64,000 nucleotides of DNA. Source: Bacteroidales bacterium (GTDB lineage Bacteria > Bacteroidota > Bacteroidia > Bacteroidales > P3). How positions within the stretch are numbered: the first letter of the stretch is position 1; each line of letters starts with the position of its first letter. Under the pieces are notes generated by a model that did no database searches, was not told the DNA's origin, and saw only the letters and a program-made list of their open reading frames with translations. The stretch spans positions 1 through 64,000 of the forward strand of contig JAGAYN010000019.1 in NCBI GenBank assembly GCA_017940465.1. The letters run 5' to 3'. The position numbers and the translations under genes were made by a program. Below, piece by piece: positions 32,697 through 41,449 of the stretch.

Positions 32697-32768
32697 AAAA
32701 GGTTGTATCTTTGCAGTCGAAATCGAGTGTGTGGTAAGCCTCTATTTACCCTGCGATTTCTTTTTTTT
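32683..32768 (+). ncRNA. Candidate short hairpin RNA with its own promoter and terminator
   Basis: TTTG at 32683-32686 and TATCTTTG at 32706-32713 with a 19-bp spacer form a full promoter. Immediately after, GAAATCG (32719-32725) pairs with CGATTTC (32754-32760), with an inner stem GGTAA/TTACC, followed by eight T (32761-32768). A transcript of about 50 nt would be almost only this hairpin. It runs against gpF and ends at its stop codon. Confidence 0.6.
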
Positions 32769-33924
32769 ATGGTTCTGTTATAGCGTATAAGTTGCATGAG
32801 CCGTCAGCATACTCTCCAAGTTTTACCCTAAAGGAATAACCGTTAATGGTCAATTCATACACTTTCATCTTCGTGAATTGAGCCTTACGGCGATAGAAAA
32901 TATTATTGTGGTTGTTATGCGAAAGGTCTATAGCTTCGTCGGGGAGTGGCTTTAGCAAGTGGGTGTATTTATCAAAGTGTTGGGCAATTTCGAGCTTGTA
33001 GAAGTACGAAGTGTCGGACTTTGCTCCTTTGGTGATTTCCTTTACTGTAATGCCATCGTACAGCACTTTGCCTATTTCGGTGTTGAATATGATTTCGTCC
33101 TCCTTGTGTGCCTCACGGAACGCCTCACGCTGGGTTCGTATGGCGTAGGTGGCCACGTCGGAAGATGCCTTGCGGAAGTAGGGAGCCGTGTCGGTGAAGA
33201 TTTGGCCTGATGTGGCGGGGTTTTGGTCGAGGCCTGGCATGACGATGTCTCGTGTGGGGTTGTCGGTGGTGGGGTCGTCGTCGGTCTGCTCCCAGTCGCA
33301 TTTGCAGTTCCAGAGGGTGCCGGGCTGGTTGGTGAGCCAGAAGGGGTCGTTTTTTGGCCAAATGCGGTTGTAGAAGGGGATGTGTTCCTCGCGAGGGGTT
33401 GCTGAGCGAGAGGGTAGCCACTTGATATTCGGGAAGAGACGTGCGTTGTCGCCTTCGGAGAACTGGATCCACTGCTTGCCTGTGCGGGCACGAGCCACTG
33501 CGGTGTTATACTCGGCAGCTTGGTAGCGGTTGTAGGTATGCAGCACGGCACGCCCGAGGTCGATGTCGCCATCCTCACCCACCACGCGGCGGATGGTGGC
33601 TGTGGCATCGTAGGCTTTGTAGGCTGCAAAGCGGCTGACGTTGGCTTGCCACTGAGCGGCGAGGTCGTCGGACACTGGCACGGCAGAAACTGCCTTGCGC
33701 AGGTTGTTGGCGTAGGCCTCGAAGAGTTCCTGGCTGATGGGCTTGTCGGAGCCCATCACGGCGTTGATGACAGCCTCTTCCCTATCCTTGCGGGCGAGCG
33801 TGAAAGAGCCTTTAACAGCCGTTTGAAAGGCGATTAAACAGGCTTGCAAAGTGGCAGGGGTGTCGATACCGTAGAGGCGGTCGAGGGCCGTGGTGTAGCG
33901 AGGGCTGGGTGTACCAGCCCTCAA
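32767..33924 (-). CDS. Mu gpF-like minor head protein with a C-terminal nuclease-like domain
   Basis: 385 aa. Residues 1-270 follow the gpF head-morphogenesis family, with the conserved segment RIWPKNDPFWLTNQPGTLWNCKCDW (CKC knot). Residues about 285-385 look like the phage RelE/EndoU-type nuclease domains fused to gpF in some phages: LLKPLPDEAIDLSHNNHNN, then KVYELTINGYSFRVKL and CNLYAITE. gpF is a minor capsid protein packaged in low copy. It overlaps the portal stop by 4 bp. Confidence 0.75.
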   Translation of the reverse strand: MRAGTPSPRYTTALDRLYGIDTPATLQACLIAFQTAVKGSFTLARKDREEAVINAVMGSDKPISQELFEAYANNLRKAVSAVPVSDDLAAQWQANVSRFAAYKAYDATATIRRVVGEDGDIDLGRAVLHTYNRYQAAEYNTAVARARTGKQWIQFSEGDNARLFPNIKWLPSRSATPREEHIPFYNRIWPKNDPFWLTNQPGTLWNCKCDWEQTDDDPTTDNPTRDIVMPGLDQNPATSGQIFTDTAPYFRKASSDVATYAIRTQREAFREAHKEDEIIFNTEIGKVLYDGITVKEITKGAKSDTSYFYKLEIAQHFDKYTHLLKPLPDEAIDLSHNNHNNIFYRRKAQFTKMKVYELTINGYSFRVKLGEYADGSCNLYAITEP

Positions 33925-35213
33925 ACGAAAGGGTCGAAGTCGGGGGAGTAACTGTTGTCCTCTTTGCTTTGGGGTCTCTTTTTGTCTTCTTTGTCGGAGT
34001 TATCGGAGTTGTCGGAGTTATCCGAGGGGTCGGGGAGCAAGCCCCCCATCTGACGGGGGCCGAGGACCTCGATGCCGAACTTCTCCTTGACCCAGTTGGG
34101 GTCGATGTCGAAGTATTGTGCGGCTTGGATGGTCTGGTTGAAGAGCTGTGTGGTGTCCTCCTGTTCGCGGAAGCGGAAACGCAGCCCTTGCGGCACGAAA
34201 CCCAGTTCCATGAGGGCGGGCAGCACGATGGTATTCATAGCCACCTCCACATCGTAGAGGTCGGCGTTGACGATTTCGTCGTTGAGGTCGGTAGAGGTCT
34301 GTTCCTTTGAGTTGGAGCCGTAGCGGGTATCCTGACCGATGACAGCCCCGTTGATGAGCAGCGAGAGCTCGTTAGAGCAGACGCGGATGAGGTTCTCGTA
34401 GGCCTCGCCGTTGGAGGCGTTGGTAGCCACGAACTCCAGTTCGTCGTCGGTGTCGATGATGCCGTTGGCCCCCGTGCCGTAGTTGGAGAGCATGGTGAGG
34501 TACTGGTTACGCAGTTCGGGGTCTTGGGTGTTGGTCTTGATGACACGCGGGGGCATGCCGCAGACCTCGCAGAACTCGGACCAGCAGCTTTGTGCGAAGC
34601 GTTTGAAGAGTACATGCGGCACCGCCTTGTCGAGCAGGCCGAGCCCTTCGCCACGGAACTCGAGGATAAAGGTGCCATACTCGCGGAGCTTGCGGTACTC
34701 GATACCGTTGGTGTCGGAGGTGTCTATCAGCACGATACCCTCCTTGGGGTTGATATGGCGGCGGTCGATGACCGAGAGTGCGAGCGGGTCGGGCTGGTCG
34801 GGTTGAGGGTTGAGTTCCACCACGGAATAGCCGTAGAGCTTGGCATCGATGATGGCGTTGACCAAAGCACGGGTAGCGGGCATATTGGCGAAGCGGTCGG
34901 AAGCCTCTTCGTCGATGTCGCCCCCCTCACGCAGCAGTGCGAACTCGGAGCGCAACACCTTGGACTTGCGTAACAGCACCTGCGAAGTGAGGTGTGCATC
35001 GTCCATGATATAGTCGTAGAGTTCTTGCAGGTAGTGATAGCGAGCCCCCTCGACGCGGAGAGCCGACTGTTTGGCGTTCTGCCAGTCGGAGATGTCCTTG
35101 CGATGGATGATAGGGGCGCGGCTTTTAAGGACGGCCTGAATGAAACGATGCTGCCGTTGGGCAGCGAGCTGCCGCTGGGGCTGATATGTATGGTGTCTTT
35201 TCTTCTTTGCCAT
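33921..35213 (-). CDS. Portal protein (DUF935, Mu gp29-like)
   Basis: 430 aa. Characteristic segments: YDYIMDDAHLTSQVLLRKSKVL near the N-terminus, DAKLYGYSVVEL, and QTSTDLNDEIVNADLYDVE in the second half. The DUF935 portal forms the dodecameric DNA gate of the capsid. The C-terminal tail repeats DNS three times (9-bp repeats at about 34000-34030) and ends acidic/polar. Lies between gp36 and gpF as in Mu-like phages. Confidence 0.85.
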   Translation of the reverse strand: MAKKKRHHTYQPQRQLAAQRQHRFIQAVLKSRAPIIHRKDISDWQNAKQSALRVEGARYHYLQELYDYIMDDAHLTSQVLLRKSKVLRSEFALLREGGDIDEEASDRFANMPATRALVNAIIDAKLYGYSVVELNPQPDQPDPLALSVIDRRHINPKEGIVLIDTSDTNGIEYRKLREYGTFILEFRGEGLGLLDKAVPHVLFKRFAQSCWSEFCEVCGMPPRVIKTNTQDPELRNQYLTMLSNYGTGANGIIDTDDELEFVATNASNGEAYENLIRVCSNELSLLINGAVIGQDTRYGSNSKEQTSTDLNDEIVNADLYDVEVAMNTIVLPALMELGFVPQGLRFRFREQEDTTQLFNQTIQAAQYFDIDPNWVKEKFGIEVLGPRQMGGLLPDPSDNSDNSDNSDKEDKKRPQSKEDNSYSPDFDPFV

Positions 35214-35215
35214 GA

Positions 35216-35638
35216 CTAAAAACTATGGATAAACTTCTTGTTAGACTTGAGCTGGATGGTGCCAGTAGGCGAGCCGTCGGAGGTCTGTAGGTAGGGCAGG
35301 TCGGGGGTGAGCAGCCCATCGGCCACCTGTTTGAGGTACTCTATGGTGCGTTCGTAGGCTTTCTCGTAGCGTTCGTAGATGGCGTCCACATTGCAGAGGA
35401 TAAGCAGATGCCACACGGCACAGACCTTGACATGCTCCACGATGAGGGCGGAGCGGGCCGATCCTTCGGCGGCGAAGATGGTGGCGGTGTCGTAGCGGTT
35501 GGCGAGGTAGGACTTCACCTCGGCCACGGCAGTATCGATGGCGGAGAGGACGATGGTGTCGTCGCCGTCGGTTATCTGGTCCACCTGATAGTCGTAGAGG
35601 TGGGTCTTAATTTCTTCCTTGGATACAAACATAATCAA
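35216..35638 (-). CDS. Mu gp36-like protein (DUF1320)
   Basis: 140 aa. FVSKEEIKTHLYDYQVDQITDGDDTI and AIDTAVAEVKSYLANRYD match the DUF1320/gp36 pattern, a head-completion (connector) protein. Sits between the terminase and portal, overlapping the terminase stop by 4 bp. Confidence 0.75.
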   Translation of the reverse strand: MIMFVSKEEIKTHLYDYQVDQITDGDDTIVLSAIDTAVAEVKSYLANRYDTATIFAAEGSARSALIVEHVKVCAVWHLLILCNVDAIYERYEKAYERTIEYLKQVADGLLTPDLPYLQTSDGSPTGTIQLKSNKKFIHSF

Positions 35639-37179
35639 TACCTTCTGTTAGACGATTGAGGGAATACGGACTGGATGTTGTCGGCGTTATGGCTCCAACG
35701 GCGGTCAATCATCCAGATAGCCCCCTCGAGGGCATCGGGTGCGTCGTCGTGCATCTTGGAGCCACGCTCGAAGGCGAGCAGCTGCTCTACGAGTACCTGC
35801 ATGCCTGGGGAGTCGCGTTCGGCCTTGTTGAAGATAACGAGGTTTTGGGCGAAGAGCGGCTCAAGAGCCTCGATACGAGCGAACTTGTCGGGTTTGTGGC
35901 GGTTGTCGCCCCGGACGGGGATGATGTCGCCTTTCTCCTGCCCCTGCTTGCGGAACTCCTGAAGCATGAGTTCCTGGAGCAAGTTCGCCTCCATATAATA
36001 ATAGACAGGCACACGGCCATCGACATAGCGGGCGATGGCATAGTGCCAGCCGATCATGTCGGTGACGGTGGTCTGAGCGGCGTAGGCCTTGAGCAGGTGG
36101 TACTCGCCCGTCTTGGTCTTGCCCACGAGCATAGTAGCCTTGTAGTCGTTCTGCTTGGTAGCCTTCCACGAGGGGTCGGTGTAGCATATCAGCTGGCGAT
36201 AGGAAGAGAGATGGGGCAGCATATCGCCCCATACGATATTCTCCTCCTTGAAGACAGCCCCGAGGGTGATGGGGTTGTTCATATATTCCTTCTCGAAAGC
36301 GCGGAATCCGACCTGTTTACGCTTTTGTTCGATACGTTCCTTGGTCCAATACTGCGGCCAGGCGGGGTTGCCATCCTTGTCATAGACGTTGACACGCGAA
36401 ACATGCACATCGGGTGTCTCCATGATATTGGCGAGGATAGAGCATTTGGAGATGAGGTTGCCCACCATGATGAAGCGACCGCCCTCGGCACCGAAGGTAC
36501 CCATGAGTGCCTCACGCGTCCACTCGGTGGCTGCCTCCACGCGGGCGGGGTTACGCGAGAGTTCGTCATCATCGAGGTCGTCGCAGATGATATAGTCGGG
36601 GCGGTTCTGACGGTCGCGGAGGCCGCGAGGCGACTGAGAGCGACCGATGGCGTGGAAGGCGGTGCCGTCCTGTGTGGTGAACTCGCCCTCTGACCAATAG
36701 CCCGCCTTGTACTGTTGGCCGAAGTCATGCTCGTATAGCTGGTTGTATTGCAGCTCGGCCTGAAGGTCGGAGAGCAGACGGATGGCACTGTCCTCGGACT
36801 TGCCGGCGAGGACGAGGCTGTGGATGGTGGGCTTCTTCTGAATCTTGAGCCACATGGGGATAAACACGCCCATGTGGGTAGACTTGGCGTGGCCACGCGG
36901 CCACATGAATATAGCCATCAGCACGGGGTGGTCGAGGATAAAGCGGGCGGCCTTGATATGGAACGAGGCGCAGGGGATAGGCTGGCCGGTGGCCTTGTCG
37001 GTGCAGTAGTGGGGAAAATAGGTACGGACGAAGAAATCGTAGTCCTTTTGAGCGTGGTCGATACGTTTGAGTTGCTCGCCCTTGGTCTCGTGGGTGGATA
37101 CGAGGGTACGCGTGGCGGACTGGATATAGTCCACGTGCGCCTGCCAGCGTTCGAGAGCCTCTTTAGACACCTGCGCCAT
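35635..37179 (-). CDS. Terminase large subunit (Mu gp28-like)
   Basis: 514 aa. ATPase: Walker A-like MWPRGHAKST near residue 92-101, Walker B DYIICDDLDDD near 195. Nuclease: acidic residues in LICYTDPSWK, YYMEANL and MHDDAPDALEGA near the C-terminus. It packages DNA into the prohead, here presumably headful packaging from integrated copies as in Mu. Preceded by the small subunit after 3 bp. Confidence 0.9.
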   Translation of the reverse strand: MAQVSKEALERWQAHVDYIQSATRTLVSTHETKGEQLKRIDHAQKDYDFFVRTYFPHYCTDKATGQPIPCASFHIKAARFILDHPVLMAIFMWPRGHAKSTHMGVFIPMWLKIQKKPTIHSLVLAGKSEDSAIRLLSDLQAELQYNQLYEHDFGQQYKAGYWSEGEFTTQDGTAFHAIGRSQSPRGLRDRQNRPDYIICDDLDDDELSRNPARVEAATEWTREALMGTFGAEGGRFIMVGNLISKCSILANIMETPDVHVSRVNVYDKDGNPAWPQYWTKERIEQKRKQVGFRAFEKEYMNNPITLGAVFKEENIVWGDMLPHLSSYRQLICYTDPSWKATKQNDYKATMLVGKTKTGEYHLLKAYAAQTTVTDMIGWHYAIARYVDGRVPVYYYMEANLLQELMLQEFRKQGQEKGDIIPVRGDNRHKPDKFARIEALEPLFAQNLVIFNKAERDSPGMQVLVEQLLAFERGSKMHDDAPDALEGAIWMIDRRWSHNADNIQSVFPQSSNRRY

Positions 37180-37182
37180 AGC

Positions 37183-37671
37183 CTACAGGAAATTGACTTT
37201 GGTGGTGGACATCTGCTCGTTGATGAAGATGTCCTGATACTTGGTGATGACATTGACCGTCTCGGGGGTGAGTTCGGGGTCGATCTGCATACGAGCGGCG
37301 AGCCAGTTGCCGAAGGCGGCGAAGACCTCCATCATGGTGACGATGTTGGTCTGCTTGTCGAGTTTTTCGACAGCCGAGGCTGCCTTGATGATTTCATCAG
37401 CGGTCCAGTCGGAACTTTCGAGGCGCTCGTTAATCTTCTGGAGCATCTTCACGACCAGTTCCTTTCGGGAGATGGTCTTTGCGGCGCGGAGGGACTCCCA
37501 GTTGCCGTCCTTGGCCCAACGGTTGATGGTGACGGCGGAGACGCCGATGCGTTCTGCTATGCTCTTCTGTGCTTCGCCCTGGAAATAGTATAGGCGAGCC
37601 AGTTCGCGTTCCTTGTCGAGTTGCCCCTTGCGGGGTTTCTTGGTTGTGCTTTTCTTCTCTTGAGTGTCCAT
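37183..37671 (-). CDS. Terminase small subunit (DUF1804/Mu gp27-like)
   Basis: 162 aa from the ATG at 37671; the open frame upstream crosses the promoter and is not coding. Helix-turn-helix at residues 20-60 (ARLYYFQGEAQKSIAERIGVSAVTINRWAKDGNW) fits DNA recognition. The C-terminal half is helical. First gene of the leftward late transcript, about 10 nt after its presumed start site. Confidence 0.8.
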   Translation of the reverse strand: MDTQEKKSTTKKPRKGQLDKERELARLYYFQGEAQKSIAERIGVSAVTINRWAKDGNWESLRAAKTISRKELVVKMLQKINERLESSDWTADEIIKAASAVEKLDKQTNIVTMMEVFAAFGNWLAARMQIDPELTPETVNVITKYQDIFINEQMSTTKVNFL

Positions 37672-37676
37672 ACAGT

Positions 37677-37695
37677 GGAATTTTTTGCAAAAGTA
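37677..37695 (-). promoter_or_regulatory. Leftward late promoter
   Basis: Minus strand reads TACTTTTGCAAAAAATTCC, a TAnnTTTG box with a 3' extension. 17 of 19 bases match the rightward late promoter at 37791. A 10-bp-arm perfect palindrome CCCACTCTTC...GAAGAGTGGG (37696-37718) lies just upstream of it. Confidence 0.75.
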
Positions 37696-37729
37696 CCCAC
37701 TCTTCGGGGAAGAGTGGGGACGGCGTGCA

Positions 37730-37758
37730 AAGGGTAATGACAGGTGTATCAAGGGTAA
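37730..37758. promoter_or_regulatory. Direct repeats between the divergent late promoters
   Basis: AAGGGTAA at 37730-37737 and 37751-37758, 21 bp apart (two helical turns). Candidate binding sites for a phage late activator. Confidence 0.55.
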
Positions 37759-37790
37759 GACTTTTTGGGGTCTGTTCGGCGGAGGCACAG

Positions 37791-37809
37791 TAATTTTGCA
37801 AAAAATTTC
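37791..37809 (+). promoter_or_regulatory. Rightward late promoter
   Basis: TAATTTTGCAAAAAATTTC, sharing TTTTGCAAAAAATT with the leftward promoter. It stands 47 bp before the ATG at 37838. No TTTG at the normal -33 distance, so activation is likely. Confidence 0.75.
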
Positions 37810-37837
37810 AAGCGGCCGATAGACGGCAACAACTAAT

Positions 37838-38785
37838 ATGGCAAAGAAAGAGAACAAACGAACATTTGTGCTGACCGATGAGAGCGTGAACAGCTATGGC
37901 TACCGCGTGCTTGCTGGCGGCTTAGACAGGGCACAGTTCCTAAAGAACCCCGTGATGCTGTACAGCCACGACTACGGCCTGATGCCGATAGGCACGTGGG
38001 AAGATGTACGCGAGGAGGATGGGCGGCTGGTAGCCGATGCCAAGTTTGACGAAGGCGATGCCTTCGCGATAGAGGTGCAGCGAAAGGTGGATGCCGGCGT
38101 GCTGCGTTGCTGCTCGATAGGCTTCAACGTGATAGAGGTGGACGAAGGCGAGGCTCTGAAGCTGCCTGGACAGACAGGGCCGACCGTCACCAAGGCGGAG
38201 CTATTAGAGTGCAGCATCTGCACCTTCGGAGCCAACAGGAACGCCATGCGGCTGTCGGAAGAGGGCAGCACCCCATCGCTGACGGTGAAGCCCGGCATGC
38301 GGATGACGCTGACCCAGACGAACGAAGCGAGTATTAACCCTAATAATAGTAACAGTATGACCGAACAAGAGAAGCAACAGATGGAGCAGCTGCAGAACCA
38401 AGTTCAGCAGCTGACGAAAAACAACGAGACCCTCACCAAGGAGCGTGATGAGCTGCGCGAGAAGGCGAAGAAAGCCCGCGAGACGGAGATTGAGGGGCTG
38501 CTGAGTGCCGCCGTCAAGGACGGACGCATTGGCGAGAGCGAGAAGGCAGCCTGGAAAGAGATGCTGAGCGTGAGCTTCGAGAGTGCGAAGACGGCACTGG
38601 AGAAACTCAACGGACGCACCTCGTTGAGCCAGGTGCTGGAGCAGAACCAGGGTAAGGGCGAGTATGCCGGCAAGAGCTGGGAGGAGCTGGACCGCACAGG
38701 CAAGCTGAGTGCCTACAAAGCCCACGACCCCGAAGGCTTCAAAGCCCTGTATCGCGAGACCTTTGGAGCGAACTATCAGGAATAG
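37838..38785 (+). CDS. Prohead protease and scaffold protein
   Basis: 315 aa. Residues 1-150 follow the HK97-type prohead serine protease fold: FVLTDESVNSYGYRVLAGGLD, NPVMLYSHDYGLMPIGTWED (candidate catalytic His in YSHDY) and VLRCCSIGFNVIE (candidate Ser in CSIGF). Residues 180-260 are a long coiled coil (EKQQMEQLQNQVQQLTKNNETL), the scaffold part, as in Mu gpI/Z. Located just before the capsid gene. Confidence 0.82.
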   Translation: MAKKENKRTFVLTDESVNSYGYRVLAGGLDRAQFLKNPVMLYSHDYGLMPIGTWEDVREEDGRLVADAKFDEGDAFAIEVQRKVDAGVLRCCSIGFNVIEVDEGEALKLPGQTGPTVTKAELLECSICTFGANRNAMRLSEEGSTPSLTVKPGMRMTLTQTNEASINPNNSNSMTEQEKQQMEQLQNQVQQLTKNNETLTKERDELREKAKKARETEIEGLLSAAVKDGRIGESEKAAWKEMLSVSFESAKTALEKLNGRTSLSQVLEQNQGKGEYAGKSWEELDRTGKLSAYKAHDPEGFKALYRETFGANYQE

Positions 38786-38827
38786 CCGCGAAAGGAAGCA
38801 GAGTATTAACCCAAACAAGTAGAGAAT

Positions 38828-39727
38828 ATGGCACTAAACACAGAGATTTGGATTAGAACCATCATCGAGCAGTTCTGGCCCGACAACAGCTTCATCAGCC
38901 GAAGCGTGGACCACAGCAGCTACGTGAACAACCACAGCGTGCACATCCCCCAGGCTGGGAATAGTCCGAGCATCACCAAGAACCGCACCTCGTTCCCCGC
39001 CACCATCAAGACGAGAACGGACGGCGAGCTGACCTACGACCTCGACATCTACGACGTGGAGCCTTTGCGCACCCACAAGCTGAGCGAGGTGGAGCTGAGC
39101 TACGACAAACGCCAGAGCATGATAGGGCAGGCCAAGCGCACCCTGCAGGAGTATGTCTTCATGGAGATACTGAAGAAATGGGTGCCAAGCGGCGTGGAGG
39201 TCATCAAGACCACGGGCGATGCCGAGGCTGCCCACGTGCACACCACCGCCACGGGCAACCGCAAGGCGATGACGCGCACGGAGGTGGAGAACGTGAAGAA
39301 ACTCTTCGACAGCCAGGACATCCCTGCCGAGGGTCGCACAATCCTGTTGGATGCCATCATGTACAATCAGCTCGTGAACAGCCTGACGCAGGCCGAGAAC
39401 GTCAGCTTCTTGGCGGGAGCCGACGTAACGAGAGGCGTGATGGGCAAGTTCCTCGGCTTCGACTTCATGATGCGCAGCTCGGTGTTGCAGACCGCCGCAG
39501 GTGGCGGGCTGAAGACTGGGAATGCCGCTGCCACGGACTGTGCCGCTGGCCTTGCCTGGCATCGCGACAGCGTGTGCCGTGCGTTGGGCGAAGTGGTGGC
39601 TTTTGAGCAGGAGAAAGACCCGACCTACTATGGCGACATCTTCTCGTTTGCCGTACGAGCCGGTGGTTCGGTGATGCGCAGCGACAAGAAAGGCATCGCC
39701 CTTATCCACCAAGACACACCCGCTTAA
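38828..39727 (+). CDS. Major capsid protein
   Basis: 299 aa. Begins without a long delta domain; the body has SFPATIKTRTDGELTYDLDIYDVEP, EYVFMEILKKWV and the C-terminal domain with RTILLDAIMYNQLV and GFDFMMRSSVLQ, consistent with an HK97-fold capsid protein. Placement directly after the protease-scaffold and before the sheath supports this. It should be the most abundant virion protein. Confidence 0.82.
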   Translation: MALNTEIWIRTIIEQFWPDNSFISRSVDHSSYVNNHSVHIPQAGNSPSITKNRTSFPATIKTRTDGELTYDLDIYDVEPLRTHKLSEVELSYDKRQSMIGQAKRTLQEYVFMEILKKWVPSGVEVIKTTGDAEAAHVHTTATGNRKAMTRTEVENVKKLFDSQDIPAEGRTILLDAIMYNQLVNSLTQAENVSFLAGADVTRGVMGKFLGFDFMMRSSVLQTAAGGGLKTGNAAATDCAAGLAWHRDSVCRALGEVVAFEQEKDPTYYGDIFSFAVRAGGSVMRSDKKGIALIHQDTPA

Positions 39728-39741
39728 TCATTAACCCAGAG

Positions 39742-39777
39742 CGTTCGGAGTATTCTGAATAGTCGGAATGCTCCGAA
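39742..39777 (+). repeat. 9-bp-period repeat, intergenic
   Basis: TTCGGAGTA, TTCTGAATA, GTCGGAATG, CTCCGAACT at a 9-bp step. The TTCGGAG start and CTCCGAA end also make an inverted repeat. Lies between capsid and sheath genes. Confidence 0.65.
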
Positions 39778-39801
39778 CTTTCGCAACAAAGAGCAAGAGA
39801 T

Positions 39802-40992
39802 ATGTTACCACGAGTAAAGATAACCTTTGAGAACGGAGCCCTTGGGGGCGTAAGTCCGAGCGAGGACGGAGTGGTGGGGCTGGTGAGCCATGCGGCGGCG
39901 GTAGGCACGACCTTTGTGCTGAACACCCCCTACCTGGTCACCTCGTTGGAGGCTTTCGAGAAGCTGGGGGTGGACAGTGAAGCCTCTGGTGTGAACGCCT
40001 CGCTGTACAAGACGGTGAAAGAGTTCTACAGCGAAGCCCCCGACGGGACGAAGCTGTGGGTGATGGGCGTGGCCTCGACAACCACGGTGGCCAACATCAC
40101 GGACAAGACGAAAAACAACATCAAGCCTTTGCTTGAGGCGGCACGAGGAGCCATCAATATTCTGATGGTGAAAGCCGTTCCTGGCGGCACCCCCACGATG
40201 GACGGCAGCGTGGACAAAGAGACCACGACCGCTGTGGTGAACCTTCAAGCCCTTGCAGATAGTTGGACGGAGAGCAAGTATGCCCCGTTCCTCTGCCTGG
40301 TGGAGGCACTGAGCTATAGCGGCACTGCCAGCAGCCTGCCCGACCTGACGACGAAGGAGTGCAACCGCGTGGCGGTGGTGCTGGGCGACACGGTGAGCGG
40401 CAGCAAGGGGGCCGCCGTCGGCCTGGTGGCTGGTCGGCTGGCGAGTGTGCCGGTGCAGCGCAGCCTGGCGAGGGTACGCGACGGAGCCATCGCGAGCGAG
40501 GAGATGTACATAGGCGGCGTGGTGGCCGAGAACGGGGATCCCGACGTGGCGAACGACCTTGGCTACATCGTGCCACGCACCTTTGTGGGCAAGAGCGGCT
40601 ACTACTGGAGTGACGACAGAACCGCCACGGCGGCCAGCGACGACTACGGCACGATAGCACGCAGACGTACCATTGACAAGGCGTACCGCATAGCCTACCA
40701 GACCCTCGTTGATGAGATAGCCGATGAGGTGCCTGTGAACGCCGAGGGCAAGTTGGCGGCGTACCACTGCAAGGGGGTGGAGACCTCGGTGGAGAGTGCC
40801 ATCGTGAACAGCATGACCAGCGAGGGGAACCTTGGGAACGACCCCGATGACGCGAGCGACCTTGGGGTGCAGTGCTACATCGACCCCGACCAGGACATAC
40901 TGGCCACGTCGCGCCTTGAGGCGAGCCTGAAGGTGAAGCCCTACGGCTACAGCAAATACATCGATGTGAAACTTGGTTTCAAGACCACTTAA
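39802..40992 (+). CDS. Contractile tail sheath protein (DUF2586)
   Basis: 396 aa. N-terminus LPRVKITFENGALGGVSPSEDGVVGLV and C-terminus SRLEASLKVKPYGYSKYIDVKLGF fit DUF2586 sheath-like proteins of Bacteroidota phages. Shows the virion is a myovirus with a contractile tail, like Mu. Followed by the tube gene. Confidence 0.82.
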   Translation: MLPRVKITFENGALGGVSPSEDGVVGLVSHAAAVGTTFVLNTPYLVTSLEAFEKLGVDSEASGVNASLYKTVKEFYSEAPDGTKLWVMGVASTTTVANITDKTKNNIKPLLEAARGAINILMVKAVPGGTPTMDGSVDKETTTAVVNLQALADSWTESKYAPFLCLVEALSYSGTASSLPDLTTKECNRVAVVLGDTVSGSKGAAVGLVAGRLASVPVQRSLARVRDGAIASEEMYIGGVVAENGDPDVANDLGYIVPRTFVGKSGYYWSDDRTATAASDDYGTIARRRTIDKAYRIAYQTLVDEIADEVPVNAEGKLAAYHCKGVETSVESAIVNSMTSEGNLGNDPDDASDLGVQCYIDPDQDILATSRLEASLKVKPYGYSKYIDVKLGFKTT

Positions 40993-41004
40993 ACGCGATA
41001 GAAT

Positions 41005-41412
41005 ATGTTTAATAGTAGAGAATACGAATGGGCGGATGTACGCGTGCTGATAGGCGGGCGACTCCTCACCCGTCTGCGCTCTGTCAACTACAAGCGTAGC
41101 AAAGAAAAGGAATTGACCTACGGCACTGGCAACGAGCCTGTGAGCATACAGAGCGGCAACGTGAGCTACGAGGGCGAGGTGGGGATGCTTCGCAGCGAGT
41201 ATGAGACCCTTGCGAACAGCGACGGTGGCACGGTGCTGGATATGCAGGTTGACATCGTGGTGAGCTACGGAAACCCCACGAAGGGCGGCGTGATGGTTAC
41301 GGACAAGCTGCTGGGGTGCCAGTTCACCGAGGAAGAGAACAGCATGAGCCAGGGCGACAAGAACGAGGAGATTACGCTTCCGTTTATCTTCCTGCGCAAG
41401 GTGAAAGGATAG
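41005..41412 (+). CDS. Tail tube protein
   Basis: 135 aa. Beta-rich: YEWADVRVLIGGRLLTRLRSVNYKRSKEKELTYGTGNEPVSI and KGGVMVTDKLLGCQFTEEENSMSQGDKNEEI, as in the tube proteins of Mu-like and T6SS-like systems. Position between sheath and chaperone genes is standard. Confidence 0.78.
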   Translation: MFNSREYEWADVRVLIGGRLLTRLRSVNYKRSKEKELTYGTGNEPVSIQSGNVSYEGEVGMLRSEYETLANSDGGTVLDMQVDIVVSYGNPTKGGVMVTDKLLGCQFTEEENSMSQGDKNEEITLPFIFLRKVKG

Positions 41413-41413
41413 T

Positions 41414-41446
41414 GCAAGACCTAAAGGCCTTGCCACCAAACAACCC
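41414..41446 (+). promoter_or_regulatory. Repeated leader hairpin, copy 4
   Basis: GCAAG-ACCTAAAGGC-CTTGC stem-loop followed by CACCAAACAACCC. It starts right after the tube stop codon and lies 33 bp before the chaperone gene. Confidence 0.65.
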
Positions 41447-41449
41447 TAT

